Shown here piece by piece: positions 1-6,592 of a stretch of DNA of 15,603 nt. Within the stretch, counting starts at the first letter, position 1, and every line of letters begins with the position of its first letter. Below the pieces are notes generated by a model. It ran no database searches and was not told the origin of the DNA. It saw only the letters and a list, made by a program, of their open reading frames with translations. Origin of the DNA: Chloroflexota bacterium (GTDB lineage: Bacteria; Chloroflexota; Limnocylindria; Limnocylindrales; CSP1-4); the NCBI GenBank assembly GCA_021812735.1, contig JAKAMV010000133.1, forward strand, positions 1 to 15,603. The letters are read 5' to 3'. The position numbers were made by a program, and so were the translations under genes.

Positions 1-258
1 CCAGTCGATGTCTTCGCGGACTCCCTCGGGCGCGCGCTTCCGCCCTGCCCGCAGGGCGAGGGTCGCCGATTCCGCGTGTCCGTCGAGACCCGCTCGGTCG
101 ATGACCCGCACCGCGAACCGGGCAAGGACGGCGTCCGCGAGCCAGGGAGTGACCGCCTCGATGCCGCGGTCCCCATAGGCGGCGATCCGGTCTCGCCACT
201 CGATCCGCCGACCCGGCGAGGCGGATCGGGCTTCGGTGAGCAGGGTCTCGAGCTCCAT
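1..258 (-). CDS. Unrecognised helical protein, N-terminal part (runs off window)
   Basis: This open frame starts at the ATG complementary to 256-258 and runs without a stop for 86 codons to the window edge, so only the N-terminus is visible. The start overlaps the stop of the gene upstream on the same strand (TGATG, sharing one A), which suggests translational coupling and is the main reason for this start. The peptide begins MELETLLTEARS, contains RRIEWRDRIAAYGDRGIEAV around residues 17-36, and then has PWLADAVLARFAVRVIDRAG. It appears mostly alpha-helical, is rich in Arg, Ala and Leu, and has no signal peptide or membrane segment. I do not recognise a named family. Similar WRDRIA...AFAVRVIERA helical stretches occur in uncharacterised actinobacterial and chloroflexal proteins, but I assign no function. 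Confidence 0.7.
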   Translation of the reverse strand, partial: MELETLLTEARSASPGRRIEWRDRIAAYGDRGIEAVTPWLADAVLARFAVRVIDRAGLDGHAESATLALRAGRKRAPEGVREDIDW

Positions 259-743
259 CAGTGGCTCGCGCCTCGCAGACCCCAGCGGCCCTCCGCGTGG
301 AGGGGCGACGCCAACGGCACGAGCGGCGAGAAGCGCCAGGGTCCGTCGATGTCCGCGTGCGAGAGGGGCGCCGCTCGATGCTGGAACGCGATGCTGGGGA
401 TGGATGCCTCGAGACGCGCCGGGACGAAGACCGGTCGCTTGAACGCCCACCACAGCCACGCCAGCCGTCCGCGAGGCATGCCACGAGCGTCGAGGGGCAG
501 GAGCGGCCCCCCTCGCTGGGTCGCGAGCCGCAGGGCCGGGGCCGTCGCCGGGCGGAGGTCGGGCCGGTCGCCCGCCCGCAGGATCTCGGTCAGGCAGCGC
601 TGGTCATCGACCACGTCGACAGCGAGCACGGTCGCCGAGATCTCGCCGGCATCGGCCGTCGCATTCGGGGCCACAGACCACGGCGCTCGGACCGAGGCGG
701 GCGGTGGACCTCCACGGCCCGGGGGCGCGATGACAACTCGCAT
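258..743 (-). CDS. Hypothetical protein, 161 aa
   Basis: This gene is divergent from the ArsR gene. I start it at the ATG complementary to 741-743. The frame stays open further upstream, but that extension only mirrors the ArsR gene, and a TACGAT box sits exactly 6 nt before this ATG. Codon third positions are overwhelmingly G or C, as expected for real coding here. The product begins MRVVIAPPGRGG. Its middle part contains ISATVLAVDVVDDQRCLTEILRAGD at about residues 34-58, and an aromatic stretch LAWLWWAFKRPVFVPARLE follows near residues 93-111. There is no signal peptide, no clear membrane helix and no cofactor motif. Its stop overlaps the start of the next minus-strand gene, so the two form an operon. 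Function is unknown. The shared regulatory gap suggests the ArsR repressor may control it. Confidence 0.65.
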   Translation of the reverse strand: MRVVIAPPGRGGPPPASVRAPWSVAPNATADAGEISATVLAVDVVDDQRCLTEILRAGDRPDLRPATAPALRLATQRGGPLLPLDARGMPRGRLAWLWWAFKRPVFVPARLEASIPSIAFQHRAAPLSHADIDGPWRFSPLVPLASPLHAEGRWGLRGASH

Positions 744-749
744 GGCGAA

Positions 750-755
750 ATCGTA
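750..755 (-). promoter_or_regulatory. Leaderless-type -10 box (TACGAT) for the minus-strand hypothetical operon
   Basis: On the minus strand TACGAT is followed by exactly six bases and then the ATG at 743. No Shine-Dalgarno lies between. TANNNT placed 6-8 nt before a start codon is the known signature of leaderless transcription in several high-GC phyla. An upstream TTGCAA (minus strand, 786-781) lies 25 nt before the box, slightly further than a normal -35 element. With an alternative -10 TTATAC (763-758) its spacing is 17 nt. Confidence 0.45.
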
Positions 756-772
756 GCGTATAAACTGGTATC

Positions 773-795
773 TTGCAGTATTGCAATACAATGCA
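773..795. promoter_or_regulatory. Palindromic operator-like site between divergent genes (candidate ArsR-family operator)
   Basis: GTATTGCAATAC at 778-789 is a perfect 12-bp palindrome. It overlaps a second dyad, TTGCA-N4-TGCAA, at 773-786. TGCA half-sites recur at 774, 782 and 792. The site is AT-rich against a very GC-rich background. It lies between the -10-like TATAAA at 759-764 and another -10-like TACAAT at 787-792, both facing the ArsR gene, and it overlaps possible promoter elements of the minus-strand operon. ArsR-family dimers bind imperfect dyads of this sort next to their own genes, so autoregulation plus control of the divergent pair is the natural inference. Confidence 0.6.
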
Positions 796-885
796 CGACT
801 AGATGCCCGACACCGGTCGTCGCCCTCGCAACGCTGCGGCTGTCGCCGCGTCCTCGGGACCAGTTCGGAGGCCGAATCTCGCGTC

Positions 886-1260
886 ATGAATCGTGGAACG
901 TCGCGGCCTGATGACGCGGAGCGGCTGCGACAGTTCAAGGCCGACTTCTTCAAGGCGCTGAGCCACCCCCTGCGGATCTGGATCCTCGAGCTCCTTCGGA
1001 CCGGCCCGATGAGCGTGACGCAGATCCAGGAGGTGACCGAGGTTCCCGGCTCCTCGGTGTCGCAGCAGCTTGCCGTCCTTCGCGGGCGGAACATCCTCAC
1101 GACGGAGCGTCACGGGACGACGATCATCTACAGCGTGGCCGACCCAGAGCTGTTCGAGATGCTCGACGCCGCCCGCCGCCTCTTCTATGTCCACCTCAGC
1201 GAGAAGGCGGACCTGCTGCGCCTGGTCGAGGACGAGGGGGTCCTCGCCGCAGACCGATAG
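886..1260 (+). CDS. ArsR/SmtB-family winged-helix transcriptional regulator
   Basis: This is a 124-residue DNA-binding repressor of typical ArsR length. FFKALSHPLRIWILELLRTGPMSVTQIQ (residues 21-48) is the classic start of the fold. The recognition helix lies around residues 54-68 (PGSSVSQQLAVLRGR), and the beta-wing is ILTTERHGTTIIYSV at 70-84. A short helical tail follows (LFEMLDAARRLFYVHL). An in-frame ATG at 781 lies inside the palindromic operator, so I prefer ATG 886; a GGAG stands 15 nt upstream of it. The protein has no cysteine at all, so the usual ELCVCDL thiol metal site is absent. It must sense something else, or use His/Asp ligands as some family members do. It is divergent from a two-gene unknown operon, which it probably represses along with itself. 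Confidence 0.9.
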   Translation: MNRGTSRPDDAERLRQFKADFFKALSHPLRIWILELLRTGPMSVTQIQEVTEVPGSSVSQQLAVLRGRNILTTERHGTTIIYSVADPELFEMLDAARRLFYVHLSEKADLLRLVEDEGVLAADR

Positions 1261-1402
1261 GGGTTCGGGTCCGCCCGATCTGGCCGACTGGCTCATCTTG
1301 ATCCGGCCAATGGAGCCAGCGGATCAGCCGAAGGCCCAGGCGGTCGAACGCCGTGGCGCGCGGACGGCGTCGGGGCGGCGCGGAGGTCCGATCCGCGACT
1401 GC

Positions 1403-1427
1403 CCCGGCCCCCGGTGCCGCGGCCGGG
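1403..1427. terminator. GC hairpin between convergent genes, possible bidirectional terminator
   Basis: CCCGGCC (1403-1409) pairs perfectly with GGCCGGG (1421-1427) across an 11-nt loop. It lies in the 183-bp gap where the ArsR gene and the methyltransferase gene converge. No T-run follows on either strand, so this rests on position and stem only. Confidence 0.3.
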
Positions 1428-1443
1428 CGACGGAGCGAGCGCC

Positions 1444-2184
1444 CTACCGCACCCGTGCCACGAACACGCCCCAGCCCAGATAGCGCCGTCCCCACCGCAG
1501 GTAGGTGCGGCGGTTCGAGTCGCGGAAGGCGACCATCGCGTCGTGGTCGGGATCGTCGGGATGGCCGGCCAGCCAGTCGGTGACCGCCAGCCACTGCGAC
1601 GCCTCGTAGCGGTCCCAGGTCTCCGGCGTGGCCATGACCATCTCCACCAGCTCGAGGCCGGCCGCGTCGAGGCGGTCGAAGGTCCCGTCGAGCGAGGCGT
1701 AGTCGTCGCGTCCGAACCCGTAGGCCGCCAGGCACGCGCCCGGGGGCGCCTCGTTCCAGAACGGCTCGCCCACCAGGAGCAGCCCCCCGGGCCGCAGCGC
1801 CGGCCGCATCAGGCCAATCGTGCCGCCGAGCCCGCCGCCGATCCAGGTGGCGCCCAGGCAGCTGACCATGTCGAAGGCGCCGGGCTCGGCGCGGTACGAC
1901 GCCGCGTCGGCCGTCACGACCTCCACGAGATCCGCGACCCCCAGCTCCTCCGCCCGCGCACGCGCCGCCGCCGAGAACACCGCCGACAGGTCAACGCCGA
2001 CGCCCGACGCCCCGAACCACTCGGCCCAGCGACAGAGTTGCTCGCCCTTCCCGCAGGCGAGGTCCAGGTGGCGGGTCCCGGGTCCGACGCGGGCGATCTC
2101 GCCCAGCAGCCGGAGTTGCGGCTCGACGAGCGGGTTGAGGATGCGGTGGCTCACTTCGGCGATCTCGTGGTGGCGCAGCGTCAT
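1444..2184 (-). CDS. Class I SAM-dependent methyltransferase
   Basis: The 246-residue protein has a Rossmann methyltransferase core. Motif I is HLDLACGKGEQ at 39-49, which binds SAM. The acidic residue that contacts the SAM ribose is D65 in GVGVDLSA. TADAASY (91-97) and FDMVSCLGATW (104-114) correspond to motifs II and III, followed by the post-motif RPGGLLLVGEPFW (131-143). Length and layout fit small-molecule methyltransferases of the UbiE/Methyltransf_11/25 type. The substrate cannot be read from the sequence. I chose MTLRHHEIAEVSHR as the start over an ATG ten codons upstream because the upstream residues (rich in Arg, His, Pro) look non-conserved. The gene is transcribed alone and converges on the ArsR gene. 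Confidence 0.88.
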   Translation of the reverse strand: MTLRHHEIAEVSHRILNPLVEPQLRLLGEIARVGPGTRHLDLACGKGEQLCRWAEWFGASGVGVDLSAVFSAAARARAEELGVADLVEVVTADAASYRAEPGAFDMVSCLGATWIGGGLGGTIGLMRPALRPGGLLLVGEPFWNEAPPGACLAAYGFGRDDYASLDGTFDRLDAAGLELVEMVMATPETWDRYEASQWLAVTDWLAGHPDDPDHDAMVAFRDSNRRTYLRWGRRYLGWGVFVARVR

Positions 2185-2220
2185 GGGCCGATGATGGCGG
2201 GGCGCCCACCGCACTCCAGA

Positions 2221-2250
2221 GCCGTTCGGCCCGGGCGCCGTTCGGCCCGG
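2221..2250. repeat. Two 14-bp direct repeats, 16-bp period
   Basis: GCCGTTCGGCCCGG occurs at 2221-2234 and again at 2237-2250. Each copy holds a small GCCG-TT-CGGC dyad. They sit in the 239-bp divergent gap between the methyltransferase and the NuoEF-like gene, so they could be paired regulator sites. Chance in GC-rich DNA is also possible. Confidence 0.45.
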
Positions 2251-2408
2251 CGGGGCGCCCGATCGGGAGACCTCGGCCCCAGCCCCGGCCGCCGGCTCAT
2301 CTGGGCAGCGACGCGGCCGCTCTCGCCCCCTTGCCGCATCGCCGGAGGAGCGTTCGGCGCCCCCAGGTCGGGGCTCGCCGCCGCCCGCCGCCGCGACCCG
2401 ATGCGTCG

Positions 2409-2414
2409 TACACT
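2409..2414 (+). promoter_or_regulatory. Possible -10 box (TACACT) for the NuoEF-like operon
   Basis: TACACT (TANNNT) lies 9 nt before the ATG at 2424, with only a weak CAGG (2419-2422) between. This would give a leaderless or nearly leaderless transcript. No convincing -35 is seen upstream. Confidence 0.35.
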
Positions 2415-2423
2415 CCGTCAGGC

Positions 2424-4343
2424 ATGGACCTGCGTATTGCCGACACCGCCGCCTCGCCCGCCGAGCGCGAGGCCATCGACTCCTACCTCGACCCCCGGAT
2501 CGGGCCCGCGCGTGGCGGCTGGGACGGCGGCGAGCGAGACATCGCGGCTGACGGGCGGGTCGCCCGCGGCGGCCACGAGGCCCGCTCCCACCGAGACCTG
2601 CTCCTGCCCACGCTCCACGCCGTCCAGGACCGCGTCGGCTGGATCTCGCCGGGCGCGGTGGCGCACATCGCCCGTCGCCTGACCGTCGCGCCCGCGGAGA
2701 TCTTCGGCGTCGCCTCGTTCTACGCCCTCCTGTCGGTCACGGAGCAGCCGCCGGCCGCCGTCCACGTCTGCGATGACATGGCCTGCCGCCTTGCCGGCGC
2801 CGAGCAGGTGATCGAGGATCTCGAGCGCGAGCTCGGGCCGGCCGGCCACCCCAAGCCTGGCGAGCAGCGGACCTGGCACCGCAGCCCCTGCCTCGGCCAG
2901 TGCGAGCGCGGGCCCGCCGCCCTGTTCACCATCGCCGGCGACCCGCCCGTCCGCGTGTCCACCGGCCCGCTCACCGCGCAGCAGATCCTGACCCGGCTGG
3001 ACGACGGCCTCAAGGGCCGGAACGACCTGGAGGCCCTCCAGGGTGCCGCCGGCACCGCCCCCACGCCCGAGCGCCTCGAGCAGCTCCGCCGGTTCGCTCC
3101 GCAGGCCGGCCAGGCGGGGCTCCGGCTCCTCGCCCGCGTCGGGCGCCTGGACCCCACCAGCCTGACGGACTACCTCGCCAACGGCGGCTACCGCGCCCTC
3201 GGCGAGGCGATCGCGGCCGGCCCGGAGCGGGTGATCGAGGAGGTCATCACGGCCGAGGTTCTCGGCCGCGGCGGCGCGGCGTTCCCCGCCGGCAAGAAAT
3301 GGGCCGCGGCCCGAGCCACGCAGTCGTGGCCCAAGAACATCGTGTGCAACGCGGACGAGGCCGAGCCGGGCACGTTCAAGGACCGCCTGATCCTCGAGGA
3401 GGACCCGTTCGCCCTGGTCGAGGCGATGACGGTCGCGGCGTTCGCGGTGGGTGCCGAGCTCGGGTTCATCTACCTGCGCGGCGAGTACCCGCTCGCCGAG
3501 GCGCGGATGCAGAACGCGATCGACCAGGCGCGCGCCAAGGGGCTGCTGGGCAGTGACGTCATGAACGCGGGCTTCGCGTTCGACATCGAGATCCGGCGCG
3601 GCGGCGGCGCCTACATCTGCGGCGAGGGAACCGCGATCTACGAGTCCATCGAGGGCAAGCGCGGCGAGCCGCGCAACAAGGCGGCCCGCTCCACCACGGC
3701 CGGCCTGTTCCAGAAACCCACCGTCCTCAACAACGTCGAGACGCTGGTCAACTGCCTCTCGATCGTCCTGGAGGGCGGCGAGGTCTACAAGACCCTCGGC
3801 ACATCGGGCTCCACGGGCCACAAGCTGTTCAGCGTCTCCGGCCACGTGAACCGGCCCGGCGTCTACGAGGTGGAGTTCGGCGTCACGCTCCGCGACCTGA
3901 TCGAGCTGGCCGGCGGCGTGACCGGCGACAAGCAAGTCAAGGCCGTCAACATCGGCGGTGCCGCGGGCGCGTTCGTCGGACCCGACAAGCTGCACATGCC
4001 GCTGACATACGAGGGGGCGGAGGAGGAGGGCGTCACGATCGGCGCCGGCGCGGTGGTCGTCTTCGACGAGGACACCGACGTGCTGGACATCCTCCGGCGC
4101 ATCGCCGAGTTCTTCCGCGACGAGTCGTGCGGGCAATGCGTGCCGTGCCGCGTCGGCACCGTGCGCCAGGAGGAGCTGCTCGCACGGCTCATCGCCCGAC
4201 ACCCGCAGGGGACGGTCGAGGACGAGCTCGCGCTGCTCGACGATCTGGGCGCGGCGATGCGCGACGCGTCGATCTGCGGTCTGGGCCAGACCGCCAACGA
4301 CGCCATCTCCACCGGCATTCGGATCCCGGGAGTCCTGCGATGA
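2424..4343 (+). CDS. NuoE-NuoF fusion, NAD(H)-oxidising flavoprotein subunit (HoxF/FdhB-like)
   Basis: This 639-residue protein is a diaphorase subunit that moves electrons between NAD(P)(H), FMN and iron-sulfur clusters in the cytoplasm. Residues ~55-195 are a NuoE-type thioredoxin-like domain with the four [2Fe-2S] ligands C116, C121, C156 and C160. Residues ~240-639 are NuoF: the FMN loop GRGGAAFP (281-288), the dinucleotide loop GGGAYICGEGTA (393-404), an SLBB segment (~468-520), and the [4Fe-4S] ligands C569, C572, C575 (ESCGQCVPCRVGT) and C618. G402 replaces the second Glu of the usual CGEETA signature. The start at 2424 follows a TANNNT box; 31 upstream in-frame codons look non-coding. 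The stop overlaps the next start (ATGA). The fusion resembles HoxF of NAD-reducing hydrogenases and the beta subunit of NAD-dependent formate dehydrogenases. No hydrogenase gene is nearby. Confidence 0.93.
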   Translation: MDLRIADTAASPAEREAIDSYLDPRIGPARGGWDGGERDIAADGRVARGGHEARSHRDLLLPTLHAVQDRVGWISPGAVAHIARRLTVAPAEIFGVASFYALLSVTEQPPAAVHVCDDMACRLAGAEQVIEDLERELGPAGHPKPGEQRTWHRSPCLGQCERGPAALFTIAGDPPVRVSTGPLTAQQILTRLDDGLKGRNDLEALQGAAGTAPTPERLEQLRRFAPQAGQAGLRLLARVGRLDPTSLTDYLANGGYRALGEAIAAGPERVIEEVITAEVLGRGGAAFPAGKKWAAARATQSWPKNIVCNADEAEPGTFKDRLILEEDPFALVEAMTVAAFAVGAELGFIYLRGEYPLAEARMQNAIDQARAKGLLGSDVMNAGFAFDIEIRRGGGAYICGEGTAIYESIEGKRGEPRNKAARSTTAGLFQKPTVLNNVETLVNCLSIVLEGGEVYKTLGTSGSTGHKLFSVSGHVNRPGVYEVEFGVTLRDLIELAGGVTGDKQVKAVNIGGAAGAFVGPDKLHMPLTYEGAEEEGVTIGAGAVVVFDEDTDVLDILRRIAEFFRDESCGQCVPCRVGTVRQEELLARLIARHPQGTVEDELALLDDLGAAMRDASICGLGQTANDAISTGIRIPGVLR

Positions 4344-5413
4344 GCGAGCACCAGCTGCCGCCCAAGGCGGTCTTCCCGCCCCCCGGCGCCTACACCGGCG
4401 TGGACCCGGAAATCTTCACCAGCTCCCCCGCGCGCTCGCCGTCGATCCCCACCGCCCCCGCCAGGCCGGAGCCCAAGCTGGTCGAGATGACCATCGACGG
4501 CGTGCCGGTGTCGGTCCCGCGCGACATGACGATCCTCGACGCGTGCCGGGCCCAGGGCATCGACATTCCCACCCTGTGCGCCCTGTCCACGCTCACGCCC
4601 GAGGGCGTCTGCCGGCTGTGCGTGGTGGACACCGGGAGCCGCGCGCTCACCCCGTCCTGCTCGGCCAAGGTTGCCCAGGGCATGACCGTCCAGACCGAGA
4701 ACGAGAAGGTCCGCCACGCGCGCAAGCTCGTGCTGGAGCTCCTCGCCTCGTCGGTGGACCTGGACCTTGCCGGGCCGGTGCGGCCGGACGGCTCGCTGCG
4801 CGCCTACATGGAGCGCTACGGCGCGGACCCGTCGCGGTTCGGGCCGTCGGCGCGGCCAGCGGCGCCAGGCGAGCGCGACGCCGCCGAGGCGGGTCACCAC
4901 GAGGTGCCGGACGGGGCGGCCGCCGAGACCGTCGCGCAGCCCGTCAAGGTGGACAACGACCTCTACGTCCGCGATTACAGCAAGTGCATCCTCTGCTACA
5001 AGTGCGTCGAGGCGTGCGGCGTGGACGCCCAGAACACGTTCGCGATCTCGGTCGCCGGACGCGGCTTCGGGGCCCGCGTGTCCACGGAGTTCAACCTCCC
5101 GCTCAACGAGTCCGCCTGCGTGTTCTGCGGCAACTGCATCAACGTCTGCCCCACCGGCGCCCTGATGTTCCGCTCCGAGTACGAGCTGCGGCAGGCCGGC
5201 CAGTGGCATGAGGACGCGCAGACCACCACGCGGACCATCTGCCCCTACTGCGGCGTCGGCTGCACCCTCGAGCTGACCGTCCAGGACAACCGGATCGTGC
5301 GGGTGCTCTCGCCGCTGGATTCCGAGGTCACGAGCGGCAATCTGTGCGTGAAGGGCCGGTTCGGCTTCGACTTCGTGCAGGCGCGTCCCGAGGTCGCTGA
5401 GCCCGGGGCGTAG
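4340..5413 (+). CDS. Multi-cluster iron-sulfur subunit (NuoG/HoxU/FdhA N-terminal type) without catalytic Mo domain
   Basis: This 357-residue electron-relay protein overlaps the NuoEF-like gene by ATGA. After a Pro-rich N-terminus comes a plant-type [2Fe-2S] domain (~46-125; C80, C91, C94, C107). The region where NuoG/HoxU/FdhA normally carry a His-Cys [4Fe-4S] domain (~133-163) has no cysteine. A variable linker (~165-205) leads to a double ferredoxin domain (C216, C219, C222, C226 and C260, C263, C266, C270). Last comes the molybdopterin-oxidoreductase N-terminal [4Fe-4S] domain, CPYCGVGC...NLCVKGRFGFDF (C301, C304, C308, C336). Full-length FdhA or NuoG continues for hundreds of residues. 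Here a TAG follows about 20 residues after that motif, and the next gene begins 22 nt later with no remnant of a Mo domain. It probably docks the NuoEF-like subunit to a separately encoded molybdopterin partner, most likely a formate dehydrogenase-like one. Confidence 0.9.
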   Translation: MSEHQLPPKAVFPPPGAYTGVDPEIFTSSPARSPSIPTAPARPEPKLVEMTIDGVPVSVPRDMTILDACRAQGIDIPTLCALSTLTPEGVCRLCVVDTGSRALTPSCSAKVAQGMTVQTENEKVRHARKLVLELLASSVDLDLAGPVRPDGSLRAYMERYGADPSRFGPSARPAAPGERDAAEAGHHEVPDGAAAETVAQPVKVDNDLYVRDYSKCILCYKCVEACGVDAQNTFAISVAGRGFGARVSTEFNLPLNESACVFCGNCINVCPTGALMFRSEYELRQAGQWHEDAQTTTRTICPYCGVGCTLELTVQDNRIVRVLSPLDSEVTSGNLCVKGRFGFDFVQARPEVAEPGA

Positions 5414-5435
5414 CCGCCGCGCCCGAGCTCCCGCC

Positions 5436-6425
5436 ATGACCGGCCCGAGCCTCCTCCCGCGCTGGGCGACCGGGGTCGCCGTGCTTGCCCGTGCCCGCGC
5501 TGCGCTCGTCGCCGCCATCGGCGTCGCGCTGCTGGTCGCCACCGCCTGCGGGTCCACGAGCCCCACGCAAGTCCCCGCCGGCTCCCCGGCGAGCACCGCC
5601 CAGGGCGGTCCGACGGCCCGGCTCACCGCCAAGCCCGGTCCCACGGCCACTGCCCTGCCAACGGCCACGGCCGCGTCCGCCAGCCCCGCGATCGCCGGGG
5701 CGACGCAGGTCGCGTGCCCCGGCAGCGTCCCCTCGGCGCACCGCGGCCGGCTGGTCACCGGCCAGTCGCGCAACTGGGCCGGCTACATCGTCGGCGCGAC
5801 CAAGGGCCACGTCACCTGCGTCGAGGGGACGTGGGCGCAGCCCGCGGTCAGGTGCTCGGCCTCGGACACGTCGGTGGCGATCTGGGTCGGGATCGACGGC
5901 TCCTCGGCCGTGGGCGGGCTGCCGGACGCGTCGGCCACGCTGGCCCAGACCGGCACCTCGGGCGATTGCGTCAACGGCCGCCCGCAGTACGGCGCCTGGT
6001 ACGAGTTCCTGCCCGACCTGCGGCACATCGAGCCGTTCCACCTGCCTGTCGCCGCCGGCGACAGGATCTGGGCGCAGGTGCGCTGGCTCGGCAAGGGCAA
6101 GTTCGTGGCCACGCTCATCAACCTCACCCAGCAGGTCGGCACCAGCCAGACGTGGACCCTGCGGACGGCGCCGCTGCTCACCGCGGAATGGGTGGTGGAG
6201 GATCCCGCCGCGTCGTGCTCAGGCGGCTCGTGCACCTTCGTCACGCTGGCCCGCTTCGCGCCGGTCACGCTCACCGGAGCCGTCACGATCAGCGGGTCGC
6301 GGTACCTGCTGGGCACCGTGCCGTTCCCCTACCTGCGCACCACGATGTACCGGTCGGGGCACGTGCTGGCGCAGCCCTCGGCGCTCACAAGCCGCGGCTT
6401 CTCGGTGGCGTGGAAGTCCAGTTGA
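5436..6425 (+). CDS. Secreted lipoprotein glutamic endopeptidase (peptidase family G1, eqolisin-like)
   Basis: This 329-residue protein has an N-terminal hydrophobic segment (~17-37) ending in LVATAC. C38 is the likely lipidated cysteine. A low-complexity Ala/Thr/Pro linker (39-90) follows. The catalytic domain starts at NWAGYIV (113-119), with GTWAQP (131-136), AIWVGIDG (148-155), TLAQTG (168-173) and AWYEFLPD (187-194), then TAEWVVED (249-256). These match the G1 fold of scytalidoglutamic peptidase. The Gln/Glu catalytic pair is present as Q171 (in LAQTG) and E251 (in AEWVVED). It would cleave proteins outside the membrane, classically at acid pH. The gene is 22 nt after the iron-sulfur subunit and may be co-transcribed, but a functional link is not evident. 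No strong Shine-Dalgarno precedes the ATG. Confidence 0.88.
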   Translation: MTGPSLLPRWATGVAVLARARAALVAAIGVALLVATACGSTSPTQVPAGSPASTAQGGPTARLTAKPGPTATALPTATAASASPAIAGATQVACPGSVPSAHRGRLVTGQSRNWAGYIVGATKGHVTCVEGTWAQPAVRCSASDTSVAIWVGIDGSSAVGGLPDASATLAQTGTSGDCVNGRPQYGAWYEFLPDLRHIEPFHLPVAAGDRIWAQVRWLGKGKFVATLINLTQQVGTSQTWTLRTAPLLTAEWVVEDPAASCSGGSCTFVTLARFAPVTLTGAVTISGSRYLLGTVPFPYLRTTMYRSGHVLAQPSALTSRGFSVAWKSS

Positions 6426-6490
6426 CGGCCAGCGCCGGGACAAGGGGCCCCTGTGGGCAACGGCGCGCCCGTGAATTCGGCGCGAGTGGG

Positions 6491-6496
6491 TATGCT
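6491..6496 (+). promoter_or_regulatory. Possible -10 box (TATGCT) upstream of the cyclophilin gene
   Basis: TATGCT stands out in the 167-bp gap after the glutamic peptidase gene. It would give a leader of roughly 90 nt before the ATG at 6593. No clear -35 is visible. A 10-bp palindrome, AGGGGCCCCT, lies upstream at about 6442-6451. Confidence 0.3.
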
Positions 6497-6592
6497 GGCA
6501 TCCCTAGCCTGCCCGCCCGACCCGGGACCGTGCGGGGCTGGGGCTCGCCGACAGGCCGCTCGCGTCGGCCGGACGCTGCCAGTGAGGTCCTG

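Noticed and set aside
76..756. Long plus-strand open frame of 226 codons
   Set aside because: It is the reverse of the minus-strand gene pair; its Arg/Gly/Ser-rich product has no family features and the minus frame has better third-position GC and a coupled start/stop.
781..885. Upstream extension of the ArsR gene to the ATG at 781
   Set aside because: The ATG lies inside the palindromic operator and the added 35 residues do not belong to the family fold.
2418..4202. Minus-strand open frame of 594 codons opposite the NuoEF-like gene
   Set aside because: The plus-strand frame has clear FMN, dinucleotide and cluster motifs; the antisense frame is a GC-rich mirror.
2424..5413. NAD-reducing hydrogenase (HoxFU) module
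   Set aside because: No hydrogenase small or large subunit is encoded nearby, and the second protein carries the molybdopterin-oxidoreductase [4Fe-4S] domain, which HoxU lacks.
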